Below are positions 53,666 through 61,925 of a stretch of 64,000 bases of DNA, one piece after another (within the stretch, counting starts at the first letter, position 1; every line of letters starts with the position of its first letter). The stretch is from Streptomyces uncialis (GTDB lineage: Bacteria; Actinomycetota; Actinomycetes; Streptomycetales; Streptomycetaceae): positions 8,054,001 through 8,118,000 of the forward strand of contig NZ_CP109583.1 of NCBI RefSeq assembly GCF_036250755.1, read 5' to 3'. A program made the position numbers and the translations under genes. The notes beneath the pieces were generated by a model. The model was given only the letters and a program-made list of their open reading frames with translations. It was not told the DNA's origin and searched no databases.

Positions 53666-54898
53666 ATGCAGAACCTCCCGTACCGGACCGCGTCCATGAC
53701 GGCGGGCTGCCCGGTGCTCCACGACGATCCGGCGGCCTGGCCCGACCGGTCCGCCGGACCTGAGAGACCGCTCCGCGAACAGGCCGGCGCCGTGCTGCGG
53801 GCCGCCACCGAGTTCCTGACCCTCCACCACACCGAGGAGGGTCTGGGCGACCCCGCACCTCGGATCGCCGAGATCCAGGACGAGATCGGACGGACGGGCA
53901 CCTACCGCCACACCGCGCGGGAACTCACCTTCGGCGCCCGGGTCGCCTGGCGCAACGCCAACCGCTGCATAGGCCGGCTGTACTGGCGCTCCCTGCGGGT
54001 CGACGACCGCCGTGACCTGCGGTCGGCCGGCGAGGTCGCGGACGCCGCCGTCCGGCATCTGCGCGAGGCCACCCGGGGCGGCCGGATACGCCCGCTGATC
54101 ACCGTGTTCGCCCCCGACGCCCCCGGCCGGCCGGGACCCCGGATCTGGAGCGACCAGCTCATCCGCTACGCCGGTTACCGCCGCCCCGACGGCACGGTCC
54201 TCGGCGACCCGGCCAACACCGGTCTGACCGCCCTCGCCCGGCGCCTCGGCTGGCCCGGCGGCCCCGGCACCCCCTTCGACGTGCTGCCCCTGATCGCCCA
54301 GGGGCCGGACGGCGTACCGCACTGGTTCCCGGTGCCCCAGGACGCCGTCCACGAGGTGCCCCTCACCCACCCCGGGCATCCCTGGTTCGCCGAACTCGGA
54401 CTGCGCTGGCACGCCGTACCGGCCATCTCCCATATGTGCCTGGAGATCGGCGGTGTCTGCTACTCGGCGGCGCCCTTCAACGGCTGGTACATGGGCACGG
54501 AGATCGGCGCCCGCAACCTCGCCGACACCGACCGCTACGACCTGCTGCCGCTGGTCGCCGCCGGACTCGGGCTCGACACCAGCAGCGACCGCACCCTGTG
54601 GAAGGACCGGGCGCTGGTGGAGCTGAACATCGCCGTCCTGCACTCCTTCGACCTGGCCGGGGTCACGGTCGCCGACCACCACACCGAGTCCCGCCGCTTC
54701 CTGACCCACCTCGACCGGGAGGAGAGCCAGGGCCGCCGGGTCGGCGCCGACTGGTCCTGGATCGTGCCGCCGCTCTCCGGCAGCACGACCCCCGTCTTCC
54801 ACCGCACCTACGACGAGACCGAGCTGCGGCCCGCGTTCGTCCACCACCCGGAGGGCCTCGCCCGAGCACGCGGGGAGTACGTTCCCGACTTGGTCTAG
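53666..54898 (+). CDS. nos: nitric oxide synthase, oxygenase domain only
   Basis: 410 residues, the bacterial NOS oxygenase length. The heme-ligand Cys is C101 in WRNANRCIGR, substrate Glu E279 in FNGWYMGTEIGARN, and IPPLSGS-like VPPLSGSTTPVFHRTY near the C-terminus. It converts L-arginine to citrulline and NO; electrons come from separate reductases since no reductase domain is present. In Streptomyces NOS is known as TxtD (thaxtomin nitration) and as a stand-alone NO source; no txt genes are nearby. RBS GGGGGATAGGT precedes the ATG (an alternative start is at 53696). The dre site at 54890 overlaps its stop. Confidence 0.93.
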   Translation: MQNLPYRTASMTAGCPVLHDDPAAWPDRSAGPERPLREQAGAVLRAATEFLTLHHTEEGLGDPAPRIAEIQDEIGRTGTYRHTARELTFGARVAWRNANRCIGRLYWRSLRVDDRRDLRSAGEVADAAVRHLREATRGGRIRPLITVFAPDAPGRPGPRIWSDQLIRYAGYRRPDGTVLGDPANTGLTALARRLGWPGGPGTPFDVLPLIAQGPDGVPHWFPVPQDAVHEVPLTHPGHPWFAELGLRWHAVPAISHMCLEIGGVCYSAAPFNGWYMGTEIGARNLADTDRYDLLPLVAAGLGLDTSSDRTLWKDRALVELNIAVLHSFDLAGVTVADHHTESRRFLTHLDREESQGRRVGADWSWIVPPLSGSTTPVFHRTYDETELRPAFVHHPEGLARARGEYVPDLV

Positions 54899-54903
54899 AC
54901 CGA
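54890..54903. promoter_or_regulatory. dre site (DasR-responsive element)
   Basis: TTGGTCTAGACCGA contains a perfect 10-bp palindrome GGTCTAGACC, the core of the DasR element consensus. It overlaps the nos stop codon (TAG inside) and lies 56 bp upstream of the lactonase GTG, where a promoter can sit. Confidence 0.8.
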
Positions 54904-54958
54904 TCGCCTCCGGCTGCTACCGTCGGCGCAGCAATCAGGCAGCCGAGAGGGGACAGCA

Positions 54959-55999
54959 GTGCGCGGGCACACCGGGCGGGCGTACATCGGATCGTTCACG
55001 GCGGCCGGGGGACCGGGCATCGCCACGGCCTCCGTCGACCCCGCCACCGGTGCCCTGACCCTCCTCGGGACCACCGGCGCGGTGGCCGACCCGTCGTACC
55101 TCGCGCTGTCCGCCGACGGGACCACCCTGTACGCGGTGAGCGAGACCGACGAGGGCGCGGTCGCCGCGTTCCGGGTGACCGGCGCACGGCCGGAACCCCT
55201 GGGCGCGCCGGTCCGGGTGGGCGGCGCCGGTCCCACCCATCTCGCCGTGCACGCGGGGCATGTGCTGACGGCCAACTACGGCTCCGGGAGCGTGAGCGCC
55301 GTACCGCTGCGCGCGGACGGCTCCCTCGGGGACGCGCCCTCCGGCGTGCTCACCCACAAGGGTTCCGGACCGCACCCGCAGCGCCAGCACGCCCCGCACG
55401 CCCACCAGGTGCTCGCCGTTCCCGGCGGACGCCGGGCCGTGAGCGTGGACCTCGGCACGGACTCCGTACGCGTCTTCGAGCTGGACACGGCGGGCGAGCC
55501 CGTCCAGCACCGGGAGATCGCCCTGCGGCCCGGCAGCGGACCGCGTCATCTCGCGTTCCATCCCGGGGGCACGGTGGTGTACGTCCTGAACGAGCTGGCG
55601 CCGACCCTGACGGTGTGCCGCTGGGAGGCGGTGGAGGGCGCGCTGCGTCCGCTGGCCGAGATCCCGGTCCTGCCCGGTGCCCCGGAGGGGGACGCGTACC
55701 CCTCGGAGGTGGTCGTCGCGCCCGACGGCCGGTTCGTGTGGACGGCCACCCGGGGCGAGGACGTCATCTCCGTGTTCGCCGCCGGGGACGGGGGCGAACG
55801 GCTGGAGCTCGTCGCGACGGTGCCCTGCGGCGGGCACTGGCCCCGTGACCTCGCGCTCGACCCGTCCGGTCGGCGGCTGTACGCGGCCAACGAACGCTCG
55901 GGCGACATCACCTGGTTCGACGTGGACGGCGCCACCGGGCTGCCGGTGCGGGCGGGCTCCCTGGAGTTCCCCGCGGTGTCCTGCGTCCGCTTCTTCTGA
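54959..55999 (+). CDS. lactonase family protein (6-phosphogluconolactonase/YbhE-like beta-propeller)
   Basis: 346 residues forming a seven-bladed propeller of the lactonase (PgL/YbhE) family. Blades: AYIGSFTAAGGPGIATASV, DPSYLALSADGTTLYAVSET, GPTHLAVHAGHVLTANYGSG, APHAHQVLAVPGGRRAVSVDLG, GPRHLAFHPGGTVVYVLNEL, YPSEVVVAPDGRFVWTATRG, WPRDLALDPSGRRLYAANER. GAGAGGGGACAGCA precedes the GTG. A dre site upstream suggests control by DasR with GlcNAc metabolism, for example at the hexose-phosphate level. Substrate (6-phosphogluconolactone or a relative) is inferred. Confidence 0.88.
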   Translation: MRGHTGRAYIGSFTAAGGPGIATASVDPATGALTLLGTTGAVADPSYLALSADGTTLYAVSETDEGAVAAFRVTGARPEPLGAPVRVGGAGPTHLAVHAGHVLTANYGSGSVSAVPLRADGSLGDAPSGVLTHKGSGPHPQRQHAPHAHQVLAVPGGRRAVSVDLGTDSVRVFELDTAGEPVQHREIALRPGSGPRHLAFHPGGTVVYVLNELAPTLTVCRWEAVEGALRPLAEIPVLPGAPEGDAYPSEVVVAPDGRFVWTATRGEDVISVFAAGDGGERLELVATVPCGGHWPRDLALDPSGRRLYAANERSGDITWFDVDGATGLPVRAGSLEFPAVSCVRFF

Positions 56000-56089
56000 C
56001 GCCGCCGGGGGCGCGGCGCCCGCACGCACGGCCTGTGCCGGGCGCGCCGGGCCCGGCCACCGTGCGGTGCTGCCGGGCCTGCTCGCCGC

Positions 56090-57010
56090 TCAGCGCAGCG
56101 GCGCGCCCGCACCGGTCTGCGGGATGCCCAGCGTGGCGGCGTACTTCGACAGCGCGAGCTTGCCGATCGCCGGGTACGCCCCGAGCGGCTCCGCGGCGAG
56201 GCAGCCTGCCTCCTTGGCGGCGGCCTCCAGCAGCGTCGCGTCGATCTCCGGACCGATCAGGTACGGCGCCAGCGCGAGCTGCGCGGAACCGGAGGAACGC
56301 AACTGCTCGGCGGTGTCCGCGATCGCCCCCTCCTTGTCCAGCGCGGCGGCCATCACCGGCACGGCGAGCCGCGCGGCCAGCAGCATCCCGGTGATCCCGG
56401 CGGCCTGCACGGCCTCCTCGCCGCCCACGGACGCGATGATGATCCCGTCGGCCGCGGTGGCCACCGTGAACAGCCGCGCCCGGTCCGCGCGGGCGAGCCC
56501 CGACTCCGAGAGCCGTACATGCAGGGCCTCGGCGAGCAGCGGGTGCGGACCGAGGACATCGGTCAGTTCCGCCGCCACCTTGCTGTCGTTGATGCCCTGG
56601 CGGACCCGGCGCAGCAGCGCGCCGTCCGGCCCGGCGAGCAGCGGGACCACCACGGCGACGGGCCCCTCGGGCTCCGTGACCTCGACACCGGCGGCCCTGG
56701 CCTGCTCGTAACGGGCGGTACGTTCCCGCGCGGTGCGCGCGAGGACCGCGGCGAGGGTGGGGAACTCCGTGTCGTCCCCGTCGAGATATCCGATCCGGGC
56801 GTCCAGGCCGGGAAGCTCGGAGCGCGCGATGCTCACGACCTCGTCGGCGAGGCTCCGCACGGACGCACCGGGGGTGCCCGGGACCGCGAGCACGAGCGCG
56901 GGCGCGCCGTCGGGGGCCACCGCGGGTTCAGGGCGGCGGTGGCGTCCTGACTGACGGGGGCGCGGCATTCGTACTGGCAGGCCGGAGGCTGGCCCAGTGG
57001 GGGTGCTCAT
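56090..57010 (-). CDS. CbiX/sirohydrochlorin chelatase-like protein, active-site histidines missing
   Basis: 306 residues, two CbiX-like halves. N-terminal half at ALVLAVPGTPGASVRSLADEV aligns with the ALLAIAHGSRDPR start of real CbiX proteins, but the His is Pro (PGT). The second metal-binding His, normally in AFHA or GYHV, is GPDG in VVVPLLAGPDGALLRRV. The C-terminal half (IIIASVGGEEAVQAAGITGM, MLLAARLAVPVMAAALDKEG) keeps the fold. Since both His are needed for cobalt or iron insertion into sirohydrochlorin, activity is doubtful; it may bind a tetrapyrrole. The start at 57010 has no clear ribosome site. Confidence 0.75.
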   Translation of the reverse strand: MSTPTGPASGLPVRMPRPRQSGRHRRPEPAVAPDGAPALVLAVPGTPGASVRSLADEVVSIARSELPGLDARIGYLDGDDTEFPTLAAVLARTARERTARYEQARAAGVEVTEPEGPVAVVVPLLAGPDGALLRRVRQGINDSKVAAELTDVLGPHPLLAEALHVRLSESGLARADRARLFTVATAADGIIIASVGGEEAVQAAGITGMLLAARLAVPVMAAALDKEGAIADTAEQLRSSGSAQLALAPYLIGPEIDATLLEAAAKEAGCLAAEPLGAYPAIGKLALSKYAATLGIPQTGAGAPLR

Positions 57011-57125
57011 GGCGCCGCATGCTACTGGCTTTGTGGCCTGCTCCGTTCGGGGAGGGGGTAGCTGCACGGCATCCATCCGTATTTGTCCGGTTGATCTGGA
57101 GGTGGGGCAGGTGGGACGCCCGTTC

Positions 57126-58127
57126 TCAGCCGCCGCTTTCGGTACGTACGTGCAGCATGCGGTCATCAACGGGCAGACCCGGACGCTCTTCGGCCAGATC
57201 CGTCGCGATCCGTACCGCGCCGTGCAGCGGATCGCCCTCCGCGGCCGTCCGTCGTGCCGAGGGCAACTGCCGGGACAACTCCTCCTGGAGCGGGACGAGC
57301 AGGGGATCGCCCATCCTGAACAGTCCGCCCGTGAACGCCACCTCGCAGTCGCCGGACTTCGGCGCGACCGCCGCCGCGGCCTCCACGATGTGCCCGGCCG
57401 CGGCCGTCAGGATGCCGCGTGCCACCGGGTCCCGCTCCGCGCACGCGGCGACCGACGGCACGAACGAGGCGAGCACGGCGGGCCGGTCGGTGCGGGGATA
57501 CAGCAGCCCCGGCAGCTCACCGGCCGGGCCGAACATCTCCTCGGCGCGGGCCAGCAGCGCCACGGACCCGCCGCGCCGCCCGTCGAACGCCCGCATCGCC
57601 GCGTCGAGTCCCGCGCGGCCGATCCACGCGCCGCCGCCGCAGTCGCCCAGCAGATGACCCCATCCGTCGGCCCGCCGCCAGGTGGTGAGGTCCGTCCCCG
57701 TCGCGATCATGCCGGTGCCGCCCGCCACCACCGCGCCCGCGCGGCGGCCCAGCGCCCCGGCGTAGGCGGTGACCGCGTCGGCGGCCAGCGCGAGCCGCCG
57801 GACACCCAGCTCCCGGGCGAACGCCTCCGGCAGTTCGGCCCGCAGCGCGTCCCCGAGGGTGGCCATCCCGGCGGCCCCGAGCGCCGCCGCCCGTACCTCG
57901 CCGATCCCCGCGTCGGCCATCAGCCGACGTGCCATCGGCAGCAGCAGCGCGAGCAGATGCCCGGGATCGATGCCCCGCGCACCGGTACGGACCGGCTCCG
58001 CCGAGACCAGCGGGGCGCCCAGCGCCCGCCCGCCGACGGCGAGCACCGCCCGCAGCCCGGAACCACCCGAGTCGACGGCGAGCACAGCGCCCGCCATGCC
58101 CGGTACCGGGGGACGGCCGCCGGTCAC
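57126..58127 (-). CDS. N-acetylglucosamine kinase-like (BadF/BadG family)
   Basis: 333 residues of the ASKHA family. N-terminal phosphate loop [18 protein letters not shown] (about 13-30), second phosphate loop [13 protein letters not shown], and [20 protein letters not shown], the signature of GlcNAc kinase NagK/BcrA-BadF types. It phosphorylates GlcNAc (product GlcNAc-6-phosphate, the DasR inducer). The ATG overlaps the stop of uracil-DNA glycosylase by 4 bp, so the two are coupled. With the chitinase and dre-boxed lactonase it suggests a chitin/GlcNAc neighbourhood. Confidence 0.82.
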   Translation of the reverse strand: MTGGRPPVPGMAGAVLAVDSGGSGLRAVLAVGGRALGAPLVSAEPVRTGARGIDPGHLLALLLPMARRLMADAGIGEVRAAALGAAGMATLGDALRAELPEAFARELGVRRLALAADAVTAYAGALGRRAGAVVAGGTGMIATGTDLTTWRRADGWGHLLGDCGGGAWIGRAGLDAAMRAFDGRRGGSVALLARAEEMFGPAGELPGLLYPRTDRPAVLASFVPSVAACAERDPVARGILTAAAGHIVEAAAAVAPKSGDCEVAFTGGLFRMGDPLLVPLQEELSRQLPSARRTAAEGDPLHGAVRIATDLAEERPGLPVDDRMLHVRTESGG

Positions 58128-58801
58128 GGAAGCCGCCAGTCGACGGGCTGGGCGCCCTGACGGACGAGCAGATCGTTGGCGCGGCTGAACGGCCGGGAGC
58201 CGAAGAAGCCGTTGTCCGCGGACATGGGGGACGGATGGACGGACTCGACCGAGGGGAGATCACCCAGCAGCGGCCGTACATTCCGGGCGTCGCGCCCCCA
58301 CAGGACCGACACCAGGGGCGTGCCACGGGCGGCCAGCGCCCGGATCGCCTGCTCGGTGACCTGCTCCCAGCCCTTGCCGCGGTGCGCCCCGGGCTTGCGC
58401 GGGGCGGTGGTGAGCGACTTGTTCAGCAGGAGCACGCCCTGCCGGGTCCAGGGGGTGAGGTCCCCGTTGCCCGGCGGCGGTACACCGAGGTCGCTGGTCA
58501 GCTCACGGAAGATGTTGAGGAGGCTGCCGGGCAGCGGACGGACCTCCGGGGCCACCGAGAACGACAGTCCCACGGCGTGCCCCGGAGTCGGGTACGGGTC
58601 CTGACCGACGATCAGGACCCGTACCTCGTCGAAGGGCTGCTGGAAGGCGCGCAGCACATTCGGTCCGGCCGGCAGGTACGTACGGCCCGCGGCGATCTCG
58701 GCGCGGAGGAAGTCCCCCATCCGGGAGACCTGTCCGGCCACGGGCTCCAGGGCCTTGGCCCAGCCCGCTTCGACGATCTCGTGCAAAGGTCGTGCTGCCA
58801 C
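58124..58801 (-). CDS. ung: uracil-DNA glycosylase (family 1)
   Basis: 225 residues. Catalytic motif [14 protein letters not shown] (Asp activates water, D68), motif [19 protein letters not shown] (His near the C-terminal third; usual form HPSPLS), LLNKSLT and VSVLWG are conserved. Removes uracil from DNA in base-excision repair. I chose the GTG at 58801, which gives the usual family length and starts [15 protein letters not shown]; longer frames have no support. Translationally coupled to GlcNAc kinase (ATGA overlap), an odd pairing. Confidence 0.93.
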   Translation of the reverse strand: MAARPLHEIVEAGWAKALEPVAGQVSRMGDFLRAEIAAGRTYLPAGPNVLRAFQQPFDEVRVLIVGQDPYPTPGHAVGLSFSVAPEVRPLPGSLLNIFRELTSDLGVPPPGNGDLTPWTRQGVLLLNKSLTTAPRKPGAHRGKGWEQVTEQAIRALAARGTPLVSVLWGRDARNVRPLLGDLPSVESVHPSPMSADNGFFGSRPFSRANDLLVRQGAQPVDWRLP

Positions 58802-59402
58802 GCGGCCGCGCCCCCCAGAGTGCTCAAGTGTGCGATGTGAACCAAGCGGAGTGGTGTACGTCTCCGCGGCTCGAAGGGTACCGCCGTACGACGGTCGCCC
58901 TTCCCCCGGGACAGCCACGCGTTTCCCCCGGCGTGACGCCCCCGAGGGCCCGGCAGATGCACTCCACGCGTTTGCAGTACGGGCATACGGGGACCACGGT
59001 TGGTCTCCTTCCTTGACAGGGGATGTCGGTTCTTTATCCCTCCCTTAGAGAAACGGGTTGGAGCGTGTGCAGGTTTCGAAAGGGAATGAAGACCTCGTGA
59101 TGTTTTTCGTCACGTCGGTTTTCGGCCGACGTGGCTGAAGTTGCGCTCTGTTGCTCCGTGTTATGGGGCGACTGCGGCGCGCACACGAGAAATGTCCGGG
59201 AGTGGAGCGAGGAACGACCGCCAGGAATCGACGTCGCCCGGGGAGACGTACAATTCGCCGCTGCGATCGCCGAAGCGCACACCCGGTCACCTCCGGACAG
59301 CGTTGTCCTCACCCTCGTCAGTCTGCACCGGATGCCCGGTCCCACACCCATGACCCGCCGGATCGCGATCCGCACGGGCCCGCACGGCCGGAGCGGCCCG
59401 GT
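58802..59402. other. about 600-bp intergenic region, no gene seen
   Basis: Between the ung promoter side and the homocysteine methyltransferase stop. The middle (59040-59150) is relatively AT-rich with GTGATGTTTTTCGTCACG (imperfect palindrome CGTGA/TCACG). On the plus strand TTGACA at about 59014 with TTTATC about 17 bases later looks like a promoter without a gene in front of it. Short frames have no family pattern. Confidence 0.45.
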
Positions 59403-59507
59403 CCGGTAACGGACCGGCGGCGATCGGCGCGACAGCGTGGCCCGGTAACGGACCGGCGGCGATCGGATCGGCCGCGTGCCGGTACGGACGGGCGGCGGTC
59501 AGCGCGG
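59403..59507 (+). repeat. three direct repeats of about 38 bp
   Basis: CCGGTAACGGACCGGCGGCG begins at 59403 and again at 59442 (25 bp identical); a third, degenerate copy starts near 59479 and overlaps the stop of the methyltransferase gene at 59499. Spacing about 39 and 37 bp. Confidence 0.65.
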
Positions 59508-60584
59508 TCCCAGGGGGCCGGTGGCGTTCCGTACCCGGGCCGCCGTCTCCGCGATCGCGGCGGGTCCCACCCGGCAGCACCCCCCGACCAGCCGCGCGCC
59601 CGATGCCAGCCAGCCGTCCACCCGGCGGGCCGTGAACCGCCGCGGACCCGTCCAGACGCCGCGTACCGCGTCCCAGCCTTCACCGCTGTTCGGGTAGACC
59701 ACCACCGGCTTGCCCGTGACCCGGGCCGCCAGCGCGACGGCCGCGTCCGCGTCGGCGGGCGTGCAGCAGTTCACGCCGACCGCGACCACCTCGTCCGCGT
59801 CGGCGGCCACCGCGAACGCCTCCGCGAGCGGCTGTCCCGCGCGGGTGCGGTCGCCGCGCACGTTGTACGAGAGCCAGGCCGGCACCCCGAGTCCCCGTAC
59901 CGCGCGCACCAGGGCGCGCGCCTCGTCGGTGTCCGGGACGGTCTCCAGCGCGAACACATCGGGCGCGGCGGCGGCGAGGGCCTCCAGCCGGGGCCGGTGG
60001 AACCGTTCCAGCTCCGCGACCGTCAGCCCGTACCGCCCCCGGTACTCCGAGCCGTCCGCGAGCATCGCCCCGTAAGGACCCGCCGAGGCCGCCACCCACC
60101 GCGGCCGGCGGGCGGGGACGGCGGTACGGGCCGCCTCCCGGGCCAGGGCCACGGCGGACCGCAGCAGTTCGGCGGCCCCGCGCCGGTCCACCCCGTGCCG
60201 GGCGAACCCCTCGAACGTCGCCTGGTAGCTCCCGGTGACGGCGATGTCCGCGCCCGCCTCGTAGTACGCCCGGTGCGCCGCGACAAGGGCCTCCGGCCGG
60301 TCCAGGAGCAGCCGCGCGGACCACAGGCCGCCGTCCAGCCGCTCACCGGCCGCTTCGAGCTGATTGGAAAGCCCGCCGTCCAGGACGAGCGGACCACGCC
60401 GCAGCACGTCCGCGAAAGTGCCGGTCGCGAAGGTGCCGGTCGTGGACGCGTCGGGGGTACCGGGGCTCTCCGGGGGCCGTACGTCGTCGGGGAGCCGGGG
60501 GGATCGTGCGGCGCTGGGAGGCCGGTCCGGGTCGGGGGTGCCGGGGAGCGGGTCGGGGTCCGGGTTGCCGGGGGAGTCGGGCAT
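59499..60584 (-). CDS. homocysteine S-methyltransferase (MmuM-like)
   Basis: 361 residues. A Pro/Asp-rich leader of about 55 residues, then the TIM barrel: DGGLSNQLEAAGERLDGGLW, ADIAVTGSYQATFEGFARHG, GVNCCTPADADAAVALA (first zinc Cys) and LVGGCCRVGPAAI (the CC zinc pair). It transfers methyl from S-methylmethionine or SAM to homocysteine to give methionine. The leader is dispensable in homologues, so the true start may be internal. It follows the flavin oxidoreductase gene by 57 bp on the same strand. Confidence 0.88.
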   Translation of the reverse strand: MPDSPGNPDPDPLPGTPDPDRPPSAARSPRLPDDVRPPESPGTPDASTTGTFATGTFADVLRRGPLVLDGGLSNQLEAAGERLDGGLWSARLLLDRPEALVAAHRAYYEAGADIAVTGSYQATFEGFARHGVDRRGAAELLRSAVALAREAARTAVPARRPRWVAASAGPYGAMLADGSEYRGRYGLTVAELERFHRPRLEALAAAAPDVFALETVPDTDEARALVRAVRGLGVPAWLSYNVRGDRTRAGQPLAEAFAVAADADEVVAVGVNCCTPADADAAVALAARVTGKPVVVYPNSGEGWDAVRGVWTGPRRFTARRVDGWLASGARLVGGCCRVGPAAIAETAARVRNATGPLGPR

Positions 60585-60641
60585 GGGTCCGACGCTAGCG
60601 GCGGGCGGTCCGGTCCGGACCGCCCGGCGCGGGGGCGTGCG

Positions 60642-61733
60642 TCAGACGGAGCGCAGATACGGGTCCGGGACCCGCACCGCCGCGCCCAGTTCACGGGCCG
60701 CGTGCCGTGCCCAGGACGGGTTGCGCAGCAGTTCCCGTCCCAGCAGCACCGCGTCGGCCTCGCCGTTGGCGACGATCTTGTCGGCCTGCCCGGCCTCCGT
60801 GATCAGTCCCACGGCGGCCACGGACAGCCCGGCCCCGGACCGGACCCGGCTCGCGAACGGCACCTGGTAGCCGGGGCCGGTCGGGATGTCCGCGCGGGGC
60901 GCGTTGCCTCCCGACGACACGTCCAGCAGATCCACCCCGTGCTCCTTGAGCTGCCCGGCGAACCGGACGGTCTCGTCGGCGGTCCAGCCGTCCGGGCCCA
61001 GCCAGTCCGTCGCGGAGACCCGGAAGAACAGCGGCAGATCGTCGGGCCACACCGCGCGGACGGCGTCCACGACCTCCAGCGCGAAGCGGGTCCGGTTCGT
61101 GAAGGAACCCCCGTACGCGTCCGTGCGCTTGTTGGAGTACGGGGACAGGAACTCCCCGAGGAGGTAGCCGTGCGCGCCATGGATCTCGACGACCCGGAAC
61201 CCGGCGTCGAGGGCCCGGCGGGCGGCGTCGGCGAACTGCCCGGTGATCCGCGCGATCCCCCCGGTCGTCAGCTCCGTCGGTACGGGATGCCCGGTGTCGA
61301 ACGGGACCGGGCTGGGCGCGAGAGGCTGCCAGCCGTCGGCCCCGGGTCCGACCGGGCCGCCGCCCCGCCAGGGCCGGTCGGTGGAGGCCTTCCGTCCGGC
61401 GTGCCCGATCTGGAGGCCCGGCACCGTGCCCTGGGCGGTCAGGAAGGAGGTGATCCGGCGGAAGGCCCGGGTCTGGGTGTCGTTCCAGATGCCCAGGTCG
61501 GCGGGGGAGATACGGCCCTCGGGGCTCACGGCGGTCGACTCGACCAGGATCAGCCCGGTGCCTCCCGTGGCGCGGGCGGCGTAGTGGGCGAAGTGCCAGT
61601 CGCCGGGAACCCCGGCGCACGGCCCGGTGGGATCGGCCGAGTACTGGCACATGGGCGCCATCCAGGCCCTGTTCGGGACGGTCAGCGAGCGAAGGGTGAG
61701 GGGTTCGAACAGCGCGCTCAAGACGGACTCCAT
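60642..61733 (-). CDS. Old Yellow Enzyme family NADH:flavin oxidoreductase (YqjM-like)
   Basis: 363 residues. TIM barrel with the YqjM-type signatures MAPMCQYSADPTG (Cys and Tyr near residues 29-31), GLQIGHAGRKAS, EIHGAHGYLLGEFLSPYSNKR (catalytic His pair) and the C-terminal FMN phosphate site ADAVLLGRELLRNPSW. It reduces activated alkenes and quinones with NADPH. Divergent from the ArsR gene; a sigma-type promoter (TTGACA, 17 bp, TCTATC) lies at 61803-61831. Probably the main target of that regulator. Confidence 0.92.
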   Translation of the reverse strand: MESVLSALFEPLTLRSLTVPNRAWMAPMCQYSADPTGPCAGVPGDWHFAHYAARATGGTGLILVESTAVSPEGRISPADLGIWNDTQTRAFRRITSFLTAQGTVPGLQIGHAGRKASTDRPWRGGGPVGPGADGWQPLAPSPVPFDTGHPVPTELTTGGIARITGQFADAARRALDAGFRVVEIHGAHGYLLGEFLSPYSNKRTDAYGGSFTNRTRFALEVVDAVRAVWPDDLPLFFRVSATDWLGPDGWTADETVRFAGQLKEHGVDLLDVSSGGNAPRADIPTGPGYQVPFASRVRSGAGLSVAAVGLITEAGQADKIVANGEADAVLLGRELLRNPSWARHAARELGAAVRVPDPYLRSV

Positions 61734-61802
61734 CCGTGTTCCATGGCGGGTGGCCGCCCCGGTGCCCGGTCGCAGGACCAGGGCCCGTCGGCCTGGTAGT
61801 AC

Positions 61803-61838
61803 GATAGACCTCGTAGTACGGGAGATGTCAAACTACGA
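61803..61838 (-). promoter_or_regulatory. promoter and likely ArsR operator for the Old Yellow Enzyme gene
   Basis: On the complement TTGACA (61826-61831) and TCTATC (61803-61808) are 17 bp apart. A 7-bp inverted repeat, TCGTAGT (61811-61817) and ACTACGA (61832-61838), brackets the -35 element, a position where the ArsR protein would block the polymerase. A further partial copy, TAGTACGA, is at about 61798. Confidence 0.72.
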
Positions 61839-61925
61839 AGGATGTCGAACCAGTCTCGTAGGATGGTCAGGAGCGGCGTCACGTCACGTCATGTCGCCAC
61901 CCGTCAGAACGCAGGGAGCCGCCGT

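Noticed and set aside
53666..54898. Thaxtomin or nitrated-product biosynthetic cluster suggested by nos
   Set aside because: No NRPS, P450 (txtE/C) or MbtH genes in the window.
59131..59409. Possible small plus-strand gene of about 92 codons
   Set aside because: No ribosome site, atypical codon use at the start (including a TTA codon), and no recognisable family.
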